Below, piece by piece: positions 1-8,562 of a stretch of DNA of 64,000 bases. A program made the position numbers and the translations under genes. The DNA lies in assembly GCF_000422845.1 (NCBI RefSeq), contig NZ_KE383931.1:236126-300125 (forward strand), written 5' to 3'. Under the pieces are notes generated by a model, which was not told the DNA's origin, searched no databases, and saw only the letters and a program-made list of their open reading frames with translations. The stretch's first letter is position 1, and the number at the start of each line of letters is the position of its first letter. The DNA comes from Oceanobacter kriegii DSM 6294 (GTDB lineage: Bacteria > Pseudomonadota > Gammaproteobacteria > Pseudomonadales > Oceanobacteraceae).

Positions 1-280
1 GGTTATAAGCTTCGAACAGAATCAGGTAATAGAACACCGGATTGATCAAGGCCTGACGGGCGTAAGAGAAACCGTGACTGCGAAACGACGCCAGGGCCAT
101 TGAAAACTGAGAACGGTGAATCAACACCGCCGACAGCACGCACCACGAGCTGATCACCGCAATGGTCAGCATCCAGCGTGGAGAAAGTTCTTCTAACGCC
201 AGTTTGAACGCGGTCGCCACCGTCGACCAGCAAAGCACTGCCATCAGGGCAAATATAACCGCCCGCTTTTCCGTATTCAC
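1..280 (-). CDS. EamA/DMT-family transporter, N-terminal fragment
   Basis: The minus strand reads from a GTG at 280 to the window edge without a stop, giving 93 residues of an incomplete protein. An SD-like TAGGAG lies seven bases before the GTG. The start MNTEKRAVIFALMAVLCWST, followed by an ATAFKLALEELSP segment, is the classic opening of an EamA (drug/metabolite transporter) repeat: one hydrophobic helix, a short loop, then a second helix (about residues 37-55). Family members are 10-helix inner-membrane exporters of metabolites or amino acids; the substrate cannot be read here. The remaining two thirds of the gene lies left of the window. Confidence 0.75.
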   Translation of the reverse strand, partial: MNTEKRAVIFALMAVLCWSTVATAFKLALEELSPRWMLTIAVISSWCVLSAVLIHRSQFSMALASFRSHGFSYARQALINPVFYYLILFEAYN

Positions 281-600
281 AGCCAAACTCCTAAAAGGCA
301 CAGCGTCTTCGTTAACGCTGCGTGCATAATTCCTGCTACTGCATCCAGTCGACATTGACCGGCACAGATTCCTGATACCACGGCTCGGTACTCGGCCCCC
401 TGCTACCAGTGCCGGGAGGCCGCCATGGCAAGACACACTCACACAAAACCGGCCTACCGACCAGCAAAAAAGCGGCAGCGTTTTACTCAGCGCGGCGCTT
501 GGCCTACCGATGGCTAATGTTTGAACATTCACATGAAGGCACTCTTTCAAAGAGCCTGAAAACGAACGACAGTTTCCTGAAAGAATGTAAAAAGCTTAAA
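281..600. other. Intergenic region without a recognised gene
   Basis: The 320 bases between the EamA start and the first dispersed repeat hold the EamA promoter and nothing else I can identify. A short plus-strand frame from 409 runs into the repeat and has no family features. Confidence 0.5.
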
Positions 601-885
601 GACCCTCTGAAAGACTCAGTACCCGCTCTGGATGACAGGGCGACGCTGAGTCACGGAGCTGATTTGCAGGCCTGACGGGTCAAGTCAAAAATCAGCGACA
701 CAGAGTCAGCAATGCCCTGCCATCCCCTTCGGGCGCGGCCTGCAAGCCGCCAGAACGGTGTTGGCGAATTTGGAAAGACTCGGCCGGACAGGTCCGTCAT
801 TCCGCTGCATTCGCCGCGGGGTTATAGAGAGCCAATGACAACCTGCAGGATTCCCGCAGAGCTGTGCAGAGTTTTTCAGAGGGTC
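601..885 (-). repeat. Dispersed TIR repeat, copy A (inverted orientation)
   Basis: About 285 bp, bounded by GACCCTCTGAAAGACTC on the left and the inverted GAGTTTTTCAGAGGGTC on the right. Internally it contains the segments shared with copies B-E: the CAGCAATGCCCTGCCATCCC stretch, the near-palindrome around GCGGCCTGCAAGCCGC, and the GACGGGTCAAGTC block. It is the reverse complement of the other copies. Its right end lies one base from the stop codon of the LysR gene. It carries no coding sequence. Confidence 0.85.
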
Positions 886-886
886 T

Positions 887-1798
887 TCAATCACAGCTGA
901 CACACGGCGGTTTGAAGTAGCCGTCCACTTCACAAAGGGATTGATGCAACGACCCAATCACAAACTCCGCCCGACGCGATAATGGCCAGTCATTGCGATG
1001 AATCAGATAGAGAGAATCCCGCACCACCACAGGCGCCGGCATCACCTGAATACCTTCCTGATTGGCAAACGCCTGACGGGCATACCGAGGTATTACCGTG
1101 AAGCCCAGACCGAGCACTACGGGCTCCAGAATCAGAGAGATCTGATTGACAAAGCCACGACACGGCAATTGATCCAGCGATGGACAGCCGGGGAACACAC
1201 GCGCCAACAGCCGCGTGGCCATCGCCTTACCATCAGGGTGGCCGATGTAGCCCAACGCCTGCAGGTCTTTCCAGCCGGTCACATCCGCCCCTGCTGGCAC
1301 CACCAGCTCCAACGGCTCCATGCAAAACAAGCGACTCTCCAGCCGGCTGTCCTCAGGCTGATACGGCAACACACCCAGCTCATGGCAGCCATCCACTACC
1401 GACTGCTCGACTTCGGCATCCGGCGCAAAGCGATGATGGATTCGCAACGACGGCGTCTGAGCTTGCAGACCAATAAGATAACGGTATAAAAGCAAACCCA
1501 CACTGCCCGGTGTTATCAGCCGCACTTCGCCAGCCAGTGCTTCGTGGTCTGCCATACGATGCTGCATACGCTCATGCGCCAGCTGCATGTCTTGCCAGTA
1601 CTGCAACATCACCTTGCCCGCTGGCGTCAGTTCGACGCTGCGCGGACGACGAATCAACAAGATGCCATGCTCATCTTCCAGATGCCGAATGTGCTGACTG
1701 ACCGCCGCCTGCGTCAGCCCAAGCTGATCGGCCGTTCGGGTGAAATTGCCTTCCGATGCCAGAGTGGCGAAAGAACGAAGCCATTGCGGATTAATCAT
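887..1798 (-). CDS. LysR-family transcriptional regulator
   Basis: 303 residues, normal LTTR length. The N-terminal winged helix-turn-helix occupies residues 4-62 (LRSFATLASEGNFTRTADQL, then LTQAAVSQHIRHLE), followed by a linker helix and a periplasmic-binding-like effector domain at about 88-290. It is divergent from the ene-reductase at 1906, with an inverted repeat between them, so it probably controls that gene and itself. The inducer cannot be deduced. The last residues (KPPCVSCD) run up to the edge of repeat A, so insertion of the repeat may have redefined the C terminus. Confidence 0.9.
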   Translation of the reverse strand: MINPQWLRSFATLASEGNFTRTADQLGLTQAAVSQHIRHLEDEHGILLIRRPRSVELTPAGKVMLQYWQDMQLAHERMQHRMADHEALAGEVRLITPGSVGLLLYRYLIGLQAQTPSLRIHHRFAPDAEVEQSVVDGCHELGVLPYQPEDSRLESRLFCMEPLELVVPAGADVTGWKDLQALGYIGHPDGKAMATRLLARVFPGCPSLDQLPCRGFVNQISLILEPVVLGLGFTVIPRYARQAFANQEGIQVMPAPVVVRDSLYLIHRNDWPLSRRAEFVIGSLHQSLCEVDGYFKPPCVSCD

Positions 1799-1806
1799 TA
1801 GAATCT

Positions 1807-1823
1807 CTTATAAAAGTTATAAG
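1807..1823. promoter_or_regulatory. Candidate LysR operator between divergent genes
   Basis: CTTATAAAAGTTATAAG is a perfect 7-bp inverted repeat with a 3-bp spacer and fits the T-N11-A pattern of LTTR boxes. It lies 9 bp upstream of the LysR start and about 85 bp before the ene-reductase start. The role is inferred from position and symmetry. Confidence 0.55.
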
Positions 1824-1905
1824 TCATCGATAGTTCAACTTATCACAGGAACGCCCTAGGATCTCTCCATTGATCCACTTTCCGTTATTTCCAAAGGAAA
1901 CCGCC

Positions 1906-3006
1906 ATGAGCGAACTGTTTACACCCTTTACCCTGAAAGACGTCACCTTGCGTAACCGCATTGCGATCCCACCCATGTGTCAGTATCAGGCCGTTGATGG
2001 CTACACCAACGACTGGCATCAGATTCACTACGGCGCGCTGGCCCGTGGCGGCGCAGGCCTGGTGATTGTCGAAGCCACCGGCGTTTCTCCTGACGGTCGT
2101 ATTACGCCGGGGTGCCTGGGCTTGTGGGAAGACGGCCAGATTGAAGGCCACCAGCAGATCGTTCGCTCCATCAAGGCAGCCGGAGCAGTACCAGGGATTC
2201 AGATTGCCCACGCCGGCCGCAAAGCCAGCGCCAATCGCCCGTGGGAAGGCGACGACCATATTATGGAAGCCTCTGAAGGCGGCTGGGACACCATCTCACC
2301 GTCGGCTGTGGCCTTCAGCGAGCATCTGCGCAAAGTGCCGCAGGAAATGACTCACGCCGATATTCAACGCGTCCGGGATGACTTTGTCAGCGCCGCCAAA
2401 CGTGCGTTAGAAGCCGGCTATGAATGGCTGGAGCTACATTTTGCCCATGGTTATCTGGCGCAGAGCTTTTTCTCGGTACATGCCAATCAGCGCGACGACG
2501 AATACGGCGGCTCAATCGACAACCGCAGCCGTTTCCTGCTGGAAACCATGCAAGCAGTACGAGACGTATGGCCGCAGAACCTGCCTTTCACCGCTCGCTT
2601 CGGGGTATTGGAGTTTGATGGCCGTGACGAAGAAACCCTTGCCGAAGCCATTGGTCTGACCCGTCAGTTCAAACAGATTGGTCTGGATATGCTGAGTGTC
2701 AGCATGGGATTCAGCACGCCGGATGCGCAGATTCCATGGGGCCCGGCCTTTTTGGGCGACATCGCCAAGCGCGTTCGTGACGAAGCGGAGATCCCTGTGT
2801 CTTCAGCGTGGGGGTTCGATCTGCCAGCCACGGCCGAGGCCATGGTCGCTGAACAGAAACTCGATCTGGTGATGATTGGCCGAGCGCATCTGGCCAATCC
2901 ACACTGGCCATATTACGCCGCCAAAGAGCTGGGTATCGACAAGCCTTCCTGGGTATTGCCCGCGTCTTACGCTCACTGGCTGGAGCGCTACAGCGAAGCC
3001 AAATAA
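1906..3006 (+). CDS. Old yellow enzyme-family ene-reductase, XenA/YqjM type
   Basis: 366 residues from the ATG at 1906, which has AAAGGAAA upstream; an in-frame upstream ATG at 1870 lacks an SD. The protein is a FMN TIM barrel. The N terminus RNRIAIPPMCQYQA places Cys25 and Tyr27 as in XenA/YqjM, the thermophilic-like OYE class in which Cys tunes the flavin potential. HFAHGYLAQSF holds the two substrate-binding histidines, and the C terminus has a phosphate-binding MIGRAHLANP segment. It would reduce activated C=C bonds of enones or nitro compounds with NAD(P)H. The physiological substrate is unknown. It is probably regulated by the divergent LysR protein. Repeat B starts 7 bp after the stop. 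Confidence 0.9.
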   Translation: MSELFTPFTLKDVTLRNRIAIPPMCQYQAVDGYTNDWHQIHYGALARGGAGLVIVEATGVSPDGRITPGCLGLWEDGQIEGHQQIVRSIKAAGAVPGIQIAHAGRKASANRPWEGDDHIMEASEGGWDTISPSAVAFSEHLRKVPQEMTHADIQRVRDDFVSAAKRALEAGYEWLELHFAHGYLAQSFFSVHANQRDDEYGGSIDNRSRFLLETMQAVRDVWPQNLPFTARFGVLEFDGRDEETLAEAIGLTRQFKQIGLDMLSVSMGFSTPDAQIPWGPAFLGDIAKRVRDEAEIPVSSAWGFDLPATAEAMVAEQKLDLVMIGRAHLANPHWPYYAAKELGIDKPSWVLPASYAHWLERYSEAK

Positions 3007-3012
3007 CCCCAA

Positions 3013-3276
3013 GGACCATCTGGATAACTCTGCACAGCTCTGCGCGAGTCCTGTAGGTCGTAAGAACAAGGCGGCGAATGCAGCGGAATGGCTGGCCCTT
3101 TCCAAATTCGCCAACACCGTTCTAGCGGCCTGCAGGCCGCGCCCGAAGGGGATGGCAGGGCATTGCTGACTCTGTGTCGCTGGTTTGCAGGCTTGACCCG
3201 CCAGGCCTGCAAACCAGCTTCGTGACTCAGCTTCGCCCTGTCATCCAGAGCGGGCACCGAGTTATTCAGAGGGTCC
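3013..3276 (+). repeat. Dispersed TIR repeat, copy B
   Basis: 264 bp, from GGACCATCTGGATAACTC to the inverted GAGTTATTCAGAGGGTCC. The internal 16-bp palindrome GCGGCCTGCAGGCCGC is intact. It fills most of the gap between the ene-reductase stop and yghU. Confidence 0.88.
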
Positions 3277-3349
3277 TAATGGAAATCACTGTCGCGTCGC
3301 CAACAACGCGCAGTGATTTATCATGATGCAAATTTCAGGGAGCAAGACG

Positions 3350-4201
3350 ATGACAGACAACACCTATACGCCGCCTGCGGTATGGCAGTGGAACCCGGGC
3401 AATGGCGGTAAATTTGCCAACATCAACCGACCAACTGCGGGCGCCACCCACGAACAAGCCCTGCCAACTGGCGAACATGCCTTGCAGCTGTACTCACTGG
3501 CAACGCCAAACGGCCAAAAGGTCACTATCCTGTTGGAAGAATTGCTGGAAGCCGGTGTGGCCGACGCCGAATACGATGCCTGGCTGGCCAATATTCTGGA
3601 AGGCGATCAGTTCAGTTCCGGCTTTGTGGCGGCCAACCCCAACTCAAAAATTCCGGCCTTGATGGATCACAGCACGAACCCTCCACAACGGGTGTTCGAG
3701 TCGGGTTCTATCCTGATGTATCTGGCCGAAAAGTTTGACCGCTTTGTGCCCACCACCGCGGCAGGTCGCACAGAGTGCTTCAACTGGCTGTTCTGGCAAA
3801 TGGGTAGTGCGCCATTTCTGGGCGGCGGCTTTGGCCATTTCTATGCCTACGCGCCAGAAAAATACGAGTACCCGATCAATCGCTTCACCATGGAGGTGAA
3901 ACGTCAGCTGGATGTGCTGGACCAGCATTTGGCCACAAACCAATGGATCTGCGGTGATGACTACAGCATCGCCGACATGGCTATTTGGCCCTGGTACGGC
4001 GGCCTGGTGCTTGGCCGTTTGTACAATGCCGCTGAGTTTCTCGATGTTTCCAGCTACACCCACGTGGTGCGCTGGGCCAAGGCCATGGACGCCCGCCCGG
4101 CAGTAAAACGTGGCGTTCGGGTGAACAAAATCTGGGGCGACGATGCGCCACACATGGCTGAGCGGCACAGCGCCGCTGATTTTGATCAATCGGACGATTA
4201 A
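3350..4201 (+). CDS. yghU: Glutathione S-transferase, YghU/nu class
   Basis: 283 residues from the ATG at 3350 (GGGAGCAAGACG before it). The protein starts MTDNTYTPPAVWQW and aligns through its length with E. coli YghU as I recall it: FANINRP, LYSLATPNGQKVTILLEELL, DQFSSGFVAANPNSKIPAL, FESGSILMYLAEKF, NWLFWQMGSAPFLGGGFGHF and DYSIADMAIWPW. The thioredoxin-like N-domain is about 50-130 and the helical C-domain about 140-265. Nu-class enzymes bind two glutathiones and act as disulfide-bond reductases and organic-peroxide peroxidases in the cytoplasm. It lies between repeat B and a strong terminator and is probably monocistronic. Confidence 0.95.
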   Translation: MTDNTYTPPAVWQWNPGNGGKFANINRPTAGATHEQALPTGEHALQLYSLATPNGQKVTILLEELLEAGVADAEYDAWLANILEGDQFSSGFVAANPNSKIPALMDHSTNPPQRVFESGSILMYLAEKFDRFVPTTAAGRTECFNWLFWQMGSAPFLGGGFGHFYAYAPEKYEYPINRFTMEVKRQLDVLDQHLATNQWICGDDYSIADMAIWPWYGGLVLGRLYNAAEFLDVSSYTHVVRWAKAMDARPAVKRGVRVNKIWGDDAPHMAERHSAADFDQSDD

Positions 4202-4224
4202 ACGTCGGAATTGGATGAAACAAG

Positions 4225-4260
4225 GAGGGAGCCGTCGCTAAACGGCTCCCTCTAGTTTTG
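4225..4260. terminator. Bidirectional intrinsic terminator
   Basis: An 11-bp perfect stem (GAGGGAGCCGT / ACGGCTCCCTC) with a 6-base loop is followed by TCTAGTTTT. It sits between the convergent yghU and short-chain dehydrogenase genes. Confidence 0.85.
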
Positions 4261-4270
4261 GAACCGGAAG

Positions 4271-5050
4271 TCAGATCTCGCTGAGCGACTCCAGACTTTC
4301 CGGCAAAATCTGACCGCCATCCACCACCATTTGCTGGCCGGTGATGTACGAGGCTTCGTCAGACGCAAAAAACAGCGCTGCATTACCGATGTCTTCCACT
4401 GCTCCCAAACGCTTCAACGGAATCGACGCTGCCATGGTGTCCAGATACTCCTGCCCAAGGTCCTGCAAGCCTTCGGTCATGATGTTGCCCGGCATCACCG
4501 CATTGATGGTGGTGTTGTAGCGCGCCAGTTCCATGGCTGCGGTTTTCAGGAAGCCCAGCTGTCCGGCTTTTGATGCACCGTAGTGAGCCCAACCCGGGTA
4601 GCCGGTGATGGGCCCGGTAATCGACGAAGTCACCACCACCCGTCCTTTACCCGCCCGCTCAAACGACGGTATGCAGGCTTTCACACACAAGAAGGTGCTT
4701 TTGAGGTTGGTCGCCATCACCGAATCCCAGTCATCCGGCTCCATATCAATCAGTTTGATTTGAGGAAAAATACCGGCGTTGGCACAAAGGATATCGACCG
4801 GACCAAACTCCGCTTCGGTAATTTTCACCATGTTCTTCACCGACTGCCAATCGGCCACATCCGTCTTGCAACACGCAGCGGTGCCCCCTGCTGCCACAAT
4901 CTCGGCCACCGCAGCCTCAGCATCGGCCATGCCTCTGGCGGCGATCATTACCTTGGCGCCCTGGCGAGCAAACACCGAGGCAATGCCTTTGCCAATACCT
5001 TTGGAACCACCCGTAACGATCACTACCTTGTTCTGAATTGACGTCAGCAT
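4271..5050 (-). CDS. Short-chain dehydrogenase/reductase (FabG-like)
   Basis: 259 residues from the ATG at 5050 (GGAGGACGT before it); the frame stays open upstream but that extension is not SDR-like. The classical SDR signature is complete: TGGSKGIGKG near residue 14 (Rossmann dinucleotide site), an NAG motif, catalytic Ser in SSITG, the YGASK Tyr/Lys pair, and the NAVMPGNI and ITGQQMVVDGG C-terminal motifs. It oxidises or reduces an alcohol/ketone with NAD(P)H. Nothing nearby suggests a fatty-acid role. It is divergent from the kinase/aminotransferase-fold pair at 5382 across about 330 bp, so co-regulation is possible. Confidence 0.9.
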   Translation of the reverse strand: MLTSIQNKVVIVTGGSKGIGKGIASVFARQGAKVMIAARGMADAEAAVAEIVAAGGTAACCKTDVADWQSVKNMVKITEAEFGPVDILCANAGIFPQIKLIDMEPDDWDSVMATNLKSTFLCVKACIPSFERAGKGRVVVTSSITGPITGYPGWAHYGASKAGQLGFLKTAAMELARYNTTINAVMPGNIMTEGLQDLGQEYLDTMAASIPLKRLGAVEDIGNAALFFASDEASYITGQQMVVDGGQILPESLESLSEI

Positions 5051-5381
5051 ACGTCCTCCGCTTGAACGGGCTCTCTGGCTACAGCTACAACTGCAAACTG
5101 CTCTGCCACAACATCGGTAAACAACATCGGTAATTGCCTTCGCGACAGCTTCAGCAGCAAGTAGGCAGAGATCCCTTTGGATGCCGAACCCAGTGTTCGG
5201 ATTCATTTCAGAATGTGGAATCAGCAATGTCGTTTCAATGAATAAATCTTTCAAGAACCACAAAAATGACATACCAAGATGCCAAAGTTGTCGAACTTGC
5301 AAATTACCGGCTTCACACTCGGCAGTCGAGCCTAGGCGTGACAGGATGACCCAAACCTCATCAAGATGGCAGACAAACAGC

Positions 5382-6437
5382 ATGACCACTATCTACGACG
5401 AGCAGTTTGTGCAACGACTGAAGCGCGGTGTTGAATCACTGATCAGTGAATGGGGAGCCAGCCCTCAGGCTCAGGTGAAATTGTTGACCTTGTCGGAAAA
5501 CGCCACATTTATTGTGGAAGATCCAACATTTAAGTTCTGTACCAAAACAGAAGGCCCGAATCGCTTTATTGTGCGGGTGCATCGCCCGGACTATCACAGC
5601 GAGGCGGAGATTCGCTCGGAACTGGAATGGATTCAGGCGCTAAAAGCCAGCCAGCTGGTCACCACCCCTGCTCCACTGCTGAGACATAAAGCGCCGGCTC
5701 ACGAAGACCCATTCATCGCTCGCTTTGACGATCACGGCGCCAGCCGTTATGTCGTCGCCTTTGAATTCATGCCGGGGTCTGAGCCAAGCACCGACGACGA
5801 CCTCACAGCAGGGTTTGAAACCCTAGGGGCCATTTCTGCCCGCCTGCATCAACACAGCCGCCAATGGCCGCTGCCAGATGGTTTTGTACGCAAACGTTGG
5901 GATTTCACATCGGCCTTTGGCGACACGCCTTTGTGGGGTGACTGGAAAGCCGCCGCTGGGTTGGATCAGGACGGCAAACAGGTGTTGCAACAGCTGCTGA
6001 ATGTACTGCAACAGCGACTGGCTGACTACGGCGACGGAGCCGACCGATTTGGCCTGATTCATACCGACCTGCGATTGGCTAACCTGCTGGTTCAGGGAGA
6101 TCAATTGGCGGTGATTGATTTTGACGATGCAGGCTTCAGCTGGTTTATGTACGACTTTGCGTCGGCCATCTCGTTTTTTGAAGACTCACCGCAGGTGCCG
6201 CAACTTCAGCAAGCCTGGCTACGTGGCTACCGCCGTGTACGAGAGTTGGCGCCAGAACACGAAGCCATGCTGCCCGACTTCATCATGTTCCGCCGCATGC
6301 TGCTTACCGCCTGGGTAGCATCCCATGCCGAAACCGAAACGGCAGCTGAAGCCGGTCACGAGCGCTATACCCAAGGTACAGTGGCGCTGGCAAAAGCGTA
6401 TTTACAGGCACACGCTGCGGAGGTCAGTGAGGCATGA
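5382..6437 (+). CDS. Aminoglycoside phosphotransferase-fold kinase (hydroxylysine-kinase-like)
   Basis: 351 residues from the ATG at 5382 (MTTIYDEQFVQRL); an ATG at 5346 and an open frame back to 5181 exist but look non-coding. This is an APH/choline-kinase-fold small-molecule kinase: the catalytic loop is LIHTDLRLANLLV (HxDxxxxN) and the metal-binding motif is VIDFDDAG. It overlaps the next gene by ATGA, so the two are translationally coupled. In animals the kinase HYKK phosphorylates 5-hydroxylysine and a class-III aminotransferase-fold phospholyase then breaks down the product. The same pairing here suggests phosphorylation of a hydroxylated amine. The substrate is inferred, not seen. Confidence 0.8.
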   Translation: MTTIYDEQFVQRLKRGVESLISEWGASPQAQVKLLTLSENATFIVEDPTFKFCTKTEGPNRFIVRVHRPDYHSEAEIRSELEWIQALKASQLVTTPAPLLRHKAPAHEDPFIARFDDHGASRYVVAFEFMPGSEPSTDDDLTAGFETLGAISARLHQHSRQWPLPDGFVRKRWDFTSAFGDTPLWGDWKAAAGLDQDGKQVLQQLLNVLQQRLADYGDGADRFGLIHTDLRLANLLVQGDQLAVIDFDDAGFSWFMYDFASAISFFEDSPQVPQLQQAWLRGYRRVRELAPEHEAMLPDFIMFRRMLLTAWVASHAETETAAEAGHERYTQGTVALAKAYLQAHAAEVSEA

Positions 6438-7840
6438 TCAACTCTTCCACTTCCGGCACCTCCAACACTGCCGCGCCCCAAAGCCATAACCAGGGCACCA
6501 CCAATAAAGGCATTCTGGACATGAACGCCTTTGATCATCACAGCGCGCAATCCCCGGCGGCAAAACGTCGGCTTGCCAATCAAGGCGCTGCTGCCGTGCT
6601 GTTCTATCAGCAACCGATTGAAATGGTGTCTGCTCAAGGGGCCTGGATGCAAGCTGCTGACGGCACCGAATACCTCGACTGCTACAACAACGTACCCTGC
6701 ATTGGCCACAGCCACCCGGCAGTAACCGAAGCGGTGAGCCAGCAACTGAGCAAACTCAATACCCACACCCGCTATCTGGTGGATGTGGTCGACGAGTATC
6801 TGGAAGCTCTGAAAGCACGGTTACCCGCCGAGCTGTCCAACGTGATGCTGACCTGTTCAGGCAGCGAAGCCAACGACCTGGCAATGCGTGTGGCCATGGC
6901 CCACAGCGGTGCCCGCGGATTCATCGTTACGGAAGCCGCCTACCACGGCAACACCGCACTGGTAACCGACGCATCGCCTTCGTCACTGAAGCGCGGCCAG
7001 CTGCCAGACCATGTGGTGACGATACCGGCCCCGGCCAAGTCGTATTACGCAGCAGACATTACAGACCCGCAGCAGGCTGAATTGGCCATTCGACAGGGCT
7101 TTGCCCGTGATGTGCAACGTGCCATCGACACCCTGCAACAGCGCGGTCATGGCGTTGCCGGTTTGCTGGTCGACTCGGTCTTTTCATCCGATGGCATTCA
7201 CACCGCGCCGCAGGGGTTTCTGGCCGATGCCGTGGCTGCCGTCAAACGTGCCGGAGGCTTGTACCTTGCGGACGAGGTGCAGCCCGGGTTTGGTCGACTT
7301 GGCAGCCATTTCTGGGGGTTTCAATTTCACGGTCTGATACCGGATGTGGTGACCATGGGTAAACCCATGGGCAATGGCTTTCCCATGGCTGCCATGGTAA
7401 CCCGCCCAGATCTGCTGGCCGATTTTTGCCAAACCACCGGCTACTTTAATACCTTCGGTGGTAACCCGGTGGCCTGTGCGGCGGGCCTGGCCGTGTTGCA
7501 AGTATTGAAACAGGAAAATCTGTTGGCCAATGCCAGCCAGCGCGGCAAGGAGCTAAAACAGGGACTGTTGCAACTGGCCAGGGAATACCCGACGTTGGCC
7601 GAAGTTCGTGGTCAGGGGCTGTTTATTGGCGTCGATATACACAACGCATCCGGTCAGCCTTGCGCCAGTACAACCAAACACCTGATAGAGCAGTTAAAAC
7701 AGCAGAAGGTTTTGAGTGGTGCCGCGGGACTGCTAGGTGCAACGCTGAAGCTGCGGCCGTCCATGACATTGAACGACCGTGAGGTGGATTTTTTTCTTAC
7801 CGCAATGCGAGTCGCGCTGAGAAAATCAACGATCGACTGA
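6434..7840 (+). CDS. Class-III PLP enzyme, candidate phospholyase partner of the kinase
   Basis: 468 residues from the ATG overlapping the kinase stop; a second ATG at 6521 (MNAFDHHSAQS) would give 439 residues, the more usual length. Fold type I hallmarks: LTCSGSEANDLAMR, VTEAAYHGNT, LYLADEVQPGFGR, TMGKPMGNGFPMA with the PLP lysine, and NTFGGNPVACAAGLAVL. The AGXT2L-type phospho-lyases (ethanolamine-phosphate and phosphohydroxylysine lyases) belong to this group and are found next to or fused with APH-fold kinases. I read this as the lyase acting on the kinase product, but an ordinary omega-aminotransferase cannot be excluded from sequence alone. Confidence 0.85.
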   Translation: MINSSTSGTSNTAAPQSHNQGTTNKGILDMNAFDHHSAQSPAAKRRLANQGAAAVLFYQQPIEMVSAQGAWMQAADGTEYLDCYNNVPCIGHSHPAVTEAVSQQLSKLNTHTRYLVDVVDEYLEALKARLPAELSNVMLTCSGSEANDLAMRVAMAHSGARGFIVTEAAYHGNTALVTDASPSSLKRGQLPDHVVTIPAPAKSYYAADITDPQQAELAIRQGFARDVQRAIDTLQQRGHGVAGLLVDSVFSSDGIHTAPQGFLADAVAAVKRAGGLYLADEVQPGFGRLGSHFWGFQFHGLIPDVVTMGKPMGNGFPMAAMVTRPDLLADFCQTTGYFNTFGGNPVACAAGLAVLQVLKQENLLANASQRGKELKQGLLQLAREYPTLAEVRGQGLFIGVDIHNASGQPCASTTKHLIEQLKQQKVLSGAAGLLGATLKLRPSMTLNDREVDFFLTAMRVALRKSTID

Positions 7841-7860
7841 GTAAATAACGCTTGGCGGCG

Positions 7861-8349
7861 TCACTCGCCGCCAGACTCGTTGTCTTCCATCAGCTGCTGT
7901 ACCAACCGCTGAATACGCTCGGCATCCGCCAAGCGCAACTCATAGCTTTCATCCTGATTGCGAATGCTCAAAAACTGCTGTTCCCGCACCGCTTCACGGC
8001 GTAACGAATAACCCGCCATCGGCCGACCAATGGCCTCACCGTCGGCTGCCTTCAGCATATGTTCCAGATCCGCATGGAAGCTGCGAATGTCTTGAGGTTG
8101 TACCTTGATCGGACGATGACCCGCGCCAATATCGACGGCTTTCAGCTGTAACCCCTTACGCGGGTCAACCTGCTCATCATTGCGGTAGAAGAAGTCGGTG
8201 ACCAGTATTTCACGACCACGTTGTACTTCCCCATTCGGGGCGTTGTAGTCGTAAATACCGAGAGAATAGCTCTGTCCTTGTTGTGCCGTTTGCAGGCCAG
8301 AACAACTCGCCAGAGCCACCAGACAAGAAATCAGAAGTGCTTTGTTCAT
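7861..8349 (-). CDS. Putative outer-membrane lipoprotein, unknown function
   Basis: 162 residues from the second of two close ATGs; the upstream one at 8355 is directly against the GGGA, which favours 8349. The N terminus MNKALLISCLVALASC ends in a lipobox (LASC), so the mature protein starts with a lipidated cysteine. There is no Asp at +2, consistent with outer-membrane sorting. The rest is soluble and charged with no repeats. I do not recognise the family. It is convergent with the class-III enzyme and not clearly in an operon with the DeoR gene 213 bp upstream. Confidence 0.75.
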   Translation of the reverse strand: MNKALLISCLVALASCSGLQTAQQGQSYSLGIYDYNAPNGEVQRGREILVTDFFYRNDEQVDPRKGLQLKAVDIGAGHRPIKVQPQDIRSFHADLEHMLKAADGEAIGRPMAGYSLRREAVREQQFLSIRNQDESYELRLADAERIQRLVQQLMEDNESGGE

Positions 8350-8562
8350 ACTCATCCCTGAAATTCGAAAATCCCATCACGGAGGTTCGTTCATGAACAT
8401 CCGTACAGCCGATCACACAAGGGGCAGCTCGACCAGGCAGTCTTGCTTAATCGGCAACACTCTATCCCCTATGTGGATCAAACGGGCGCATTACCTGCCC
8501 GTAACGCGAAATGTATCACAAAACCGCTGTGCAATTTCAAACCAGTTTTCGCTTACCGCTCA

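Noticed and set aside
409-675. Plus-strand frame of 88 codons upstream of the LysR gene
   Set aside because: Its C-terminal third is translated from repeat A, it has no SD and no family features.
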